A DNA stretch of 35,278 bases, from NCBI GenBank assembly GCA_947176205.1, contig CAMWPX010000004.1:1-35278 (forward strand). Direction: 5' to 3'. Below the pieces are notes generated by a model that saw only the letters and a list, made by a program, of their open reading frames with translations, had not been told where the DNA came from and did not search any database. Positions 28,053 through 35,278 of this stretch are shown piece by piece; position 1 is the first letter of the stretch; each line of letters begins with the position of its first letter. The position numbers were made by a program, and so were the translations under genes. The stretch is from an uncultured Porphyromonadaceae bacterium. GTDB lineage: Bacteria; Bacteroidota; Bacteroidia; Bacteroidales; Muribaculaceae.

Positions 28053-30242
28053 ATGGAAAATTGGTTGTTTTGGTTAGTTCCGGTGTCAGCGTTGCTGGCA
28101 TTGGGATTTGCATGGTTCTTTTATCGCGGTATGATGAAAGAAAGCGAGGGAACCGACTTGATGAAAAAAATCGCATCACATGTGCGTAAAGGTGCCATGT
28201 CCTATCTTAAACAGCAGTATAAGATAGTAGGAGTGGTATTTCTTGTGCTTGTAGTGGTATTTTCAATCATGGCTTATGGCTTTGATTTGCAGAATCATTG
28301 GGTACCCGTGGCATTCCTTACCGGTGGCTTCTTCTCCGGACTTGCAGGTTATCTCGGTATGAAGACTGCTACCTATGCTTCGGCGCGTACAGCTAATGCC
28401 GCTCGCCGTTCGCTTAACTCCGGTCTGCGTGTGGCTTTCCGCAGCGGCGCGGTGATGGGACTTGTAGTGGTAGGTCTCGGACTGCTTGATATATCTTTCT
28501 GGTATCTTCTTCTTGATGCCATAGTGGATGTGGCAGGTGCTCCTACTGCTAAATTGTGCATGATTACAACAACGATGCTTACATTCGGTATGGGTGCCAG
28601 CACACAAGCTTTGTTCGCGCGTGTTGGTGGCGGTATTTATACCAAAGCTGCTGACGTTGGAGCCGACCTTGTCGGTAAGGTTGAGGCTGGTATTCCTGAA
28701 GATGACCCCCGTAACCCGGCGACTATAGCCGATAACGTAGGTGATAACGTAGGTGACGTGGCTGGTATGGGCGCTGACCTGTATGAATCATATTGCGGTT
28801 CTATCCTTGCTACTTCGGCTCTTGGAGCGGCTGCTTTCATCTCTACCGGTGATGTAGCCATGCAGACCAAGGCAGTTATGGCTCCCATGCTTATAGCCGC
28901 TGTAGGTATTCTACTTTCTATTATAGGTATATTCTGTGTTCGCACTAATGAAAACGCTAAGATGAAGCAGCTTCTCGGAGCACTTTCATTCGGAACTAAT
29001 TTAAGTTCTATCCTGATAGTAGGTGCTACATTCCTTATAATGTGGCTTCTTAACATTCAGAACTGGGCTTTGATAAGCACTGCTGTTGTAATCGGTCTGC
29101 TTGTCGGAATAATAATCGGACGCTCTACAGAGTACTATACCTCGCAGTCATATAAACCTACACGCAAATTGGCTGAAAGTGGTAAGACCGGTCCTGCTAC
29201 AGTGATTATTTCAGGCGTTGGTCTTGGCATGGTCTCTACAGCTGTACCTGTTATCGCAGTTGTTGCCGGTATTATACTGTCTTACTGGTTTGCTTCCGGA
29301 TTTGATTTCACAAATGTGGGTATGGGTCTTTATGGTATTGGTATCGCTGCTGTAGGTATGCTTTCTACTCTCGGTATCACTCTCGCCACTGATGCTTATG
29401 GTCCTATTGCCGACAATGCCGGCGGTAATGCTGAAATGAGTGGACTTGGCGAAGAAGTGCGTCGCCGCACTGATGCTCTTGACTCACTGGGTAATACTAC
29501 TGCAGCTACCGGTAAAGGTTTTGCTATCGGTTCGGCTGCGCTTACCGGTCTCGCCTTGCTTGCATCGTACATTGAAGAAATCCGTATCGGCATTGAACGT
29601 ATTGATGCATCACAGCTGATTTGTGGTAAGGCAGTTAATGAAGCTACGTTCACTGACTTCATGAATTACTTTGAGGTCAATCTGATGAGTCCGAAAGTGC
29701 TTTCAGGTATGTTTATCGGAGCAATGATGGCATTCTTGTTCTGCGGCTTGACTATGAATGCCGTAGGTCGTGCCGCTCAGCACATGGTAGAGGAAGTTCG
29801 TCGTCAGTTCCGCGAAATAAAAGGTATACTTACCGGTCAGGCAGAACCTGATTATGCACGTTGCGTGCAGATTTCCACCAAGGGAGCTCAGCGTGAGATG
29901 ATTTTCCCCTCGTTGCTTGCCATTATCGTTCCTATACTTGTAGGTGTGATATTCGGAGTGCCCGGTGTGATTGGTTTGCTCGTAGGCGGTCTTTCTGCCG
30001 GATTTGTTCTCGCTATATTTATGGCTAACTCAGGTGGTGCCTGGGATAATGCAAAGAAGTATATCGAGGAAGGTAACTTCGGAGGTAAAGGCAGTGAAGT
30101 TCATAAAGCCACTGTAGTAGGTGACACCGTAGGTGACCCGTTCAAAGATACTTCCGGTCCGAGCCTTAACATTCTTATCAAGTTGATGTCAATGGTGGCT
30201 ATCGTAATGGCCGGTCTGACAGTCAGCTTCCACCTGTTCTAA
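28053..30242 (+). CDS. hppA: Membrane-bound ion-translocating pyrophosphatase, K+-dependent type predicted
   Basis: [42 protein letters not shown] (Ala at the K+-dependence position); [24 protein letters not shown]. Confidence 0.95.
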   Translation: MENWLFWLVPVSALLALGFAWFFYRGMMKESEGTDLMKKIASHVRKGAMSYLKQQYKIVGVVFLVLVVVFSIMAYGFDLQNHWVPVAFLTGGFFSGLAGYLGMKTATYASARTANAARRSLNSGLRVAFRSGAVMGLVVVGLGLLDISFWYLLLDAIVDVAGAPTAKLCMITTTMLTFGMGASTQALFARVGGGIYTKAADVGADLVGKVEAGIPEDDPRNPATIADNVGDNVGDVAGMGADLYESYCGSILATSALGAAAFISTGDVAMQTKAVMAPMLIAAVGILLSIIGIFCVRTNENAKMKQLLGALSFGTNLSSILIVGATFLIMWLLNIQNWALISTAVVIGLLVGIIIGRSTEYYTSQSYKPTRKLAESGKTGPATVIISGVGLGMVSTAVPVIAVVAGIILSYWFASGFDFTNVGMGLYGIGIAAVGMLSTLGITLATDAYGPIADNAGGNAEMSGLGEEVRRRTDALDSLGNTTAATGKGFAIGSAALTGLALLASYIEEIRIGIERIDASQLICGKAVNEATFTDFMNYFEVNLMSPKVLSGMFIGAMMAFLFCGLTMNAVGRAAQHMVEEVRRQFREIKGILTGQAEPDYARCVQISTKGAQREMIFPSLLAIIVPILVGVIFGVPGVIGLLVGGLSAGFVLAIFMANSGGAWDNAKKYIEEGNFGGKGSEVHKATVVGDTVGDPFKDTSGPSLNILIKLMSMVAIVMAGLTVSFHLF

Positions 30243-30260
30243 GAATAATTACATACGTAA

Positions 30261-30300
30261 ATACGAGAGGGTATGCCGTCGACATACCCTCTCGTCGTAT
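30261..30300 (+). terminator. Strong hairpin downstream of hppA
   Basis: CGAGAGGGTATG-CCGTCGA-CATACCCTCTCG perfect 12-bp stem; no long U-tract. Confidence 0.6.
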
Positions 30301-30322
30301 TATGGTCTGTGCTTTTATATAG

Positions 30323-30358
30323 TTGACATTGTAATTATAAATTTAATTATTACCTTTG
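30323..30358 (+). promoter_or_regulatory. Promoter TTGACATTG-N19-TACCTTTG for the structured RNA
   Basis: -33-like ATTG ending at 30331 and TACCTTTG at 30351-30358. Confidence 0.65.
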
Positions 30359-30362
30359 TATA

Positions 30363-30584
30363 TCCAACAAAAATGAATTTGCCTATGAAGTAATAACGAC
30401 AAAAAGACATATTAGATAAACAGCGTAACTTTATATTTCGGTTATCCAAAATCGCCAATTTTGTATAATGCAACCAGAAGTAAAAGGTTGACGCTCACGT
30501 TTATAACGTGGGCTTTTACTTATTTGGTTGCAACGTGTTTGGCGATACGTGGATAACAAATAAAGTTTCAGTCCACGCTTTTTA
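30363..30584 (+). ncRNA. Rod-like structured RNA, 6S RNA-like candidate
   Basis: Colinear helices AACTTTAT/ATAAAGTT, GTTATCC/GGATAAC, ATCGCCAA/TTGGCGAT, GCAACCA/TGGTTGC, AAGTAAAAG/CTTTTACTT, GCTCACGT/ACGTGGGC. Own promoter; CGTGGA...TCCACG-CTTTTT terminator. Confidence 0.72.
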
Positions 30585-30654
30585 TTGTCTATACCTTAAG
30601 AACTTAGGACTGATTAAAATAAAAATTTTATCAATCATTTTTACTATTCCTACA

Positions 30655-31203
30655 ATGAAATTATTAAATAACCTTGTAAAATTTGGAGTCCCAGTATTAG
30701 GTATTATATTAATCAGCTCATGTGGCTCACAACAGCGCAGCGTGATTCCTCAAGCTGTTAACACTGTCAGCACGGTAACTTTCCGCGATTTGAATCTTAG
30801 AACCGGAGATTATTATCTCCTTAACAAGGTCAATGCTGATGCTACAATCAATGTAGAATATAAATCAGATGACCATATCCAGATTCAATGTGTGGAGGAT
30901 GATTTTACATTGACGTATAAAAAGGATAAAACAGGCGTATGGGCAATCGATAAATTCAAGGGAGTCGCACGTTTGGGATATCTTACGAACGATGATAGAA
31001 ATATGACAACATCATTATATAGTCCTGAAGATATTGTACGTCGCCTTGCCATATATCGTTTGATAAACAGTGTGCAGCAACAAGGTGCTGACGGACTTAT
31101 TGAACCGACCATTTCAACTAACGTCGTGCAGACCGGAAAGAAAACCGTTACATTTACCACTCATGCAGAAGGTAAACTTATTCGTCTTAAATCAACTAAA
31201 TAA
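30655..31203 (+). CDS. Lipoprotein, uncharacterised
   Basis: Lipobox ILISSCGSQQ; start ATG 30655 preferred because the upstream extension lies in the RNA element. Confidence 0.75.
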   Translation: MKLLNNLVKFGVPVLGIILISSCGSQQRSVIPQAVNTVSTVTFRDLNLRTGDYYLLNKVNADATINVEYKSDDHIQIQCVEDDFTLTYKKDKTGVWAIDKFKGVARLGYLTNDDRNMTTSLYSPEDIVRRLAIYRLINSVQQQGADGLIEPTISTNVVQTGKKTVTFTTHAEGKLIRLKSTK

Positions 31204-31226
31204 TGTAAACTTTTAGCAGTTTCAAT

Positions 31227-32210
31227 ATGAATTTAAGAAATCTTTTTGTACAGATATTTGTTCCTGTAGCCGGTCTGTTTGTAATTTCATCTTGTGGCTC
31301 GAGCAAATCCAATAGCACTCCGGTTTTGCCATCAGCACCTGCCAGAATAGACCTATATCTTGGTGATGACGGAATCAGAAATCAGTTTGTAAATCTTGAC
31401 TACGGTATCAGATTGAATGTTAAGGATAACCGTGATTCAGAGAATATTCTTACAAAATTTGATGCTAATCCGGCTTATCGTTCGGGTTGTCCGAAAACAC
31501 CCGGTCAAATGAATGAGTTTGTAGGAGAGTCAATGCGCCGTTATATGAGAAATCTTGGATTTACTCTAAACGCTGATATTAATACTGACTATCTTATGAC
31601 AGTGATAATCCGAGAATATAATGTGGGATACTATACCGGTGTAGGCTGGAAAGGTACAGTTAAACTTGGGGTCGAAGTTTATGACCGCGATAACAAACTT
31701 GTTTATCCCAATGTCAATGCTACCGGGTCGGCTGTAGTAAAATCTCCTGCATCTAACGCTTCGGCACCATCGGAGGCTCTCAGCAAAGCTTTTGGCTATG
31801 CATTAAAGGATATTGACTGGGATAGGATTGCCTTTTTCTTAAAGAAATCGTCTTCGCCTAAACAAGAAGCTAACAAGCAGGTGAATGGAAAAGGTGATAC
31901 TGCACTTGAAAGCACGGTAATCCGTTGGTATATTACCTCAAAACCACAAGGAGCTGATGTGACGTGGAGAGTGGTTTCATCTACACCCGAAGTTAAGAAT
32001 ACCAATTCAAATTTCCTCGGTTCTACCCCTTATGAATCAACTGAAACATTTGATATCAAGGGCTTGACGTACAATAATGCGGGTAACGTGCAGATAGAAG
32101 TCACATGTGAAAAGGATGGCTATATAGTTCAGCGTAAACGTTTCAATTTGCTTCAGGCTATTGACCAGAAAGAGATTTCAGCCAAATTTAACCTTATAAA
32201 GGATGAATAA
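31227..32210 (+). CDS. Lipoprotein with C-terminal PEGA-like segment
   Basis: LFVISSCGSSKS lipobox; WYITSKPQGADVTWRVVSSTPEV...FLGSTPYESTETFDI. Confidence 0.72.
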   Translation: MNLRNLFVQIFVPVAGLFVISSCGSSKSNSTPVLPSAPARIDLYLGDDGIRNQFVNLDYGIRLNVKDNRDSENILTKFDANPAYRSGCPKTPGQMNEFVGESMRRYMRNLGFTLNADINTDYLMTVIIREYNVGYYTGVGWKGTVKLGVEVYDRDNKLVYPNVNATGSAVVKSPASNASAPSEALSKAFGYALKDIDWDRIAFFLKKSSSPKQEANKQVNGKGDTALESTVIRWYITSKPQGADVTWRVVSSTPEVKNTNSNFLGSTPYESTETFDIKGLTYNNAGNVQIEVTCEKDGYIVQRKRFNLLQAIDQKEISAKFNLIKDE

Positions 32211-32244
32211 ATTTGTGCCATAGCCACCAAAGTACCCCTAATCT

Positions 32245-32289
32245 AACAAAGAGGCTGTCTGACGCTGGTTGTCAGGCAGTCTCTTTGTT
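32245..32289 (+). terminator. Long hairpin downstream of the lipoprotein pair
   Basis: AACAAAGAG-G-CTG-T-CTGAC / GTCAG-G-CAG-T-CTCTTTGTT. Confidence 0.65.
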
Positions 32290-32364
32290 GTGATGTCACA
32301 TAGCGGGGTATTTTGGATATTTTGTATAGAGTGTGTATATTTGATAGTCAAAACAAAATTCATT

Positions 32365-33822
32365 ATGCCATTGCGATTTATATTATCTGTATTGTTGCTT
32401 TCTTATTGGAGTGGGTGCTATTCTCAATCTTTATAGGATTTCAAAATCATGAAAGTTGGTGAGCAGGTTAAAGAATTTCAACTTGACTCTATCAATCTTT
32501 CTTCTCCGCTTGACTATTACCTGTCAAGGGCATGGGTACGGTTATCCGGTATAGGTGAAAATTGAAATGTGATTTCTACATCTAAGTTTTATAATGACAA
32601 TAGAACGGATGAAGCAGTGGATGATGACCTCCGTTCCTATGTATTGAATGAACAGATTGATGATATTATAATTTATCGTGATTCAGTGGCAACTATTGTA
32701 ACTCATACTGATGGTGAGGGGTATTTTCTACTGAATAATTGTTGGTTGGAAAAAGGACGGTGGGTTAATGGTGGTCAATGTCTTGCAGAAGATAAAAATA
32801 AAGCGGAGGATATGATTAAGGCTCAACTGCCAATGACCTTATATAATTTGCCACGAATTGACATAGTAAATAGCGTGCCTGATGATGTGACACTTTTTGT
32901 TGATTTTCTTTCTGATGTCACTACTTCACCTGAGGATTTTGTTCTCGATATGTTGGTATCGCATAAACTTGTCATCAATGGCGAATATCATCGCAGAAAA
33001 GTATCATGGGATATGCTGAAGCGTCTTGTGTCATCAGCAGAATTCCCTGATATTTAGGATGTGTCTTTATGGAGTTGCCATCGCATCATCAACCGTTAAT
33101 GGATAAATTTCTTTGTTCAGAAAATCTTGATTCAGATTTAATTATAAAGATATTCCAGGATGAGCAATTAAACGGCTGGTGGGGATAGGGGAGAGTTTGA
33201 ATTTCTCTGCAATCTTTGGGAGAAAAACCGAACTTTACCTCAAGATAAAAAAGTTCGGGTAGTGTTGGCTGATTATCAGATTCCGTATTCTGCGATTACT
33301 AATCGAGAGGAAGACAAGGCTGATGAAGATAGAAATACGCACATGGCTGACATAATTGTGAATACCATGTACGCAGTCGACCGATGCAAGAAATAATTTG
33401 TTTCTTGTAGGTTGTGCTCATGCTTATAAATCTAAACAAAAGGGGTTTGCTTCTTCAGCAGATGGAACTGAAGAAGGATTCACTGCCGGAGCGCAAATCG
33501 CTGACCGGGTTGGAAAAGACAATGTCTTCACCGTATTTCAACACGTTCTTTCCGGGGATAATAATGGTGAAAATAAGTCACCTATACGTGGTGGTATTTT
33601 TGACCTTGCATTTGAAAGAATGGTAACAGACCTGTTGGGTTTAGGCTGGCAGGGTCTCCTTTTGGCGATGAACCTTTCGATGGTATTTATGAAATCAAAT
33701 ACAACACGGTTACAGGAAATTATGCGGATAATTTCGATGGTTATCTGTTTTTATCCCCATTGAAAGATGAACCCCACTCTTCTCCATTGATTGAGATTTT
33801 CACTGATGAATTTGTTGCGTAA
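32365..33822 (+). pseudogene. Decayed secreted-protein gene with nonsense and frameshift mutations
   Basis: Signal peptide MPLRFILSVLLLSYWSGCYSQS then in-frame TAG (32434) and TGA (32563). Reading then scattered over frames (RGEFEFLCNLWEKNRTLPQDKKVRVVLADYQ; LFLVGCAHAYKS...GGIFDLAFERM; FGDEPFDGIYEIKYNTVTGNYADNFDGYLFLSPLKDEP...IFTDEFVA*). Confidence 0.8.
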
Positions 33823-34043
33823 TTGCAACGCATGGCAACGGTTACGGTTAGGGGAATTTTACGTTGGATGTAGTTTGGTTACAACTCTACAGAGCTACTT
33901 TAATTTTAAAAGTTTATTGGACAGCAATAATGAAAAATAAGTGTAAGTGTAATTTGTTTTATCCCTATGTGTTTAAGCTTGTTTACGCTAAATCCATGAA
34001 TGATTTTTATTAATAATATATGTAACAAAATAAAAATAACTAT

Positions 34044-34051
34044 TATATTTG
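34044..34051 (+). promoter_or_regulatory. -7 element TATATTTG about 340 nt upstream of the SUMF1-like gene
   Basis: TAnnTTTG match; no clear -33 element. Confidence 0.4.
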
Positions 34052-34250
34052 CATTGTAGATAATCTTTATTAGATTGGTCTATAAACATATTAAAAGCGC
34101 GTTTGCTGATGCGCTGCATCTTTGATGGTTGGAAATCTGGCAGTTTCTCTACTTCTTCAATGATGTGGCAACAGTAGATGTCCAAGTGGATATGTATATA
34201 TCTTAATTCGTGTAGGACGTATATCTGCGAATAAAGTTATAGCATATTAT

Positions 34251-34342
34251 CTGCGTGGGGCCTCTGCATGTTGCTTATCTTAGAAGTAAGGCATGCCAGA
34301 GCCTCCAACCATTGGATAAGCGACAGTAAAGATCTCACGTAG
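34251..34342 (+). other. Predicted structured RNA domain in the leader of the SUMF1-like gene
   Basis: Outer helix CTGCGTG/CACGTAG; inner bulged hairpin GG(C)CTCTGCATG / CATGC(C)AGAGCC; GCTTATC (34273) also complementary to GATAAGC (34315). Confidence 0.45.
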
Positions 34343-34403
34343 TCTTTTAATGTCTATTTTTTAATATTAACTGTCAGTTGAGGTCGCTGACGTGATTAAA
34401 ACG

Positions 34404-35150
34404 ATGAAAAATTTTTTAATGTTTGCGCTTTTATGTGCTTTAGTTAGCTGTTCTGATGAAGACTATGAGTCTAATGATGAAAATGTTGAGCGATTTAATG
34501 TTGATGGTGTAATTTTTGATATGGTTCGTGTTGATGGAGGATCTTATGTTATGGGTTCTCAATATGGTCATGATAATGAACGTCCGGCGCATATTGAGTA
34601 TGTAAAAACTTTTTATATATGCAAGACAGAAGTAACGCAAGCGTTATGGGTAGCTGTAATGGGGAATAATCCATCACATTTTCAAGGTGATAATTTGCCT
34701 GTGGAGCAGTTGTCTTGGTATGATTGCTTAGAATTTATTGTTAGATTAAATCGTATTACTGGACGAAATTTTCGTTTGCCTACTGAGGTGGAGTGGGAAT
34801 ATGCAGCGCGAGGAGGCAATAAATCAGAAGGATACATATTTAGCGGTGGTAATGACTTGGATAAAGTTGGGTGGTATTATGAGAATGCTGATGAGAAAAC
34901 ACATCCTGTAGGTTCAAAACAGTCAAATGAATTAGGTATTTATGATATGAGTGGAAATGTATGGGAGTGGACTTCTGACTTGTTAAGTTCAGATTATAAT
35001 AGTCCAAGAGATATGTACCCCAATTCTCGACATGTTACTAGAGGGGGTGGACATAATACGGATTCAGATAAATGTCGTTCTACGTATCGTAGAAGTAGTG
35101 CTAATAATCATCACTATGAATTTCAGGGTATAAGAATTGTATTAGAATAA
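34404..35150 (+). CDS. SUMF1/formylglycine-generating-enzyme-like lipoprotein
   Basis: Lipobox ALVSCSDED; MVRVDGGSYVMGS, EVTQALWVAVMGNNPSHF, RLPTEVEWEYAARGG, MSGNVWEWTSD. Alternative GTG start at 34392. Confidence 0.88.
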   Translation: MKNFLMFALLCALVSCSDEDYESNDENVERFNVDGVIFDMVRVDGGSYVMGSQYGHDNERPAHIEYVKTFYICKTEVTQALWVAVMGNNPSHFQGDNLPVEQLSWYDCLEFIVRLNRITGRNFRLPTEVEWEYAARGGNKSEGYIFSGGNDLDKVGWYYENADEKTHPVGSKQSNELGIYDMSGNVWEWTSDLLSSDYNSPRDMYPNSRHVTRGGGHNTDSDKCRSTYRRSSANNHHYEFQGIRIVLE

Positions 35151-35278
35151 AATACACAATGTAATTCTTATTATTTGTTGTGGCAATAATAATTTTTAAC
35201 CAATATATGGTAATAGTATCGGCTTTACAGAAATATCATTATTTTAATAAAGTAAACTAATTATAAATGGGGTAACCC

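Noticed and set aside
30508-30654. N-terminal 49 codons of the 231-aa ORF
   Set aside because: Lies inside the rod-like RNA and terminator. ATG 30655 gives a proper lipoprotein signal peptide.
32434-32565. TAG/TGA stop-codon recoding
   Set aside because: The same gene also has several frameshifts and lost continuity, so decay is simpler. TGA and TAG end normal genes in this window.
1-35278. CRISPR arrays, tRNA/rRNA genes, complete insertion sequences
   Set aside because: No repeat-spacer pattern, no convincing cloverleaf or rRNA sequence, and no intact transposase with terminal inverted repeats was seen.

Overview
Chromosomal window from a Bacteroidales-like bacterium (inferred from TAnnTTTG promoters, the SOTCase-type arginine pathway and the lipoprotein style). 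Contents, left to right: (1) a solitary PD-(D/E)xK-like plus N6-methylase protein behind 42-bp-phased palindromic repeats, followed by a frameshifted membrane-protein relic; (2) housekeeping and accessory genes: nitroreductase, YczE-like/cytidylate-kinase-like fusion, PLD-like protein, DsbA/FrnE-like protein, MBL hydrolase, CDF transporter, and a ScdA-like/hemerythrin-like/LuxR fusion regulator; (3) a minus-strand aromatic block pheA-aminotransferase-DAHPS/CM-tyrA, then fur-purA-DUF1015-PH-like; (4) hisS; (5) an eight-gene arginine operon GNAT-argG-argC-argD-argF'-argB-argE-argH; (6) a membrane pyrophosphatase; (7) a roughly 220-nt rod-like RNA candidate (6S-like) with promoter and terminator; (8) two lipoproteins, a decayed gene, and a SUMF1/FGE-like lipoprotein with a long structured leader. 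The strongest candidate for an undescribed system is a complete attenuator upstream of pheA. It has a 17-aa leader peptide, MTRFYAYNYFGFYFYHE (4 Phe and 5 Tyr), mutually exclusive 1:2, 2:3 and 3:4 helices, and a U7 terminator abutting the pheA ATG. This suggests one cis element senses both Phe and Tyr for an operon making both. The second is the 6S-like RNA locus. All assignments come from reading the sequence; no searches or folding software were run.
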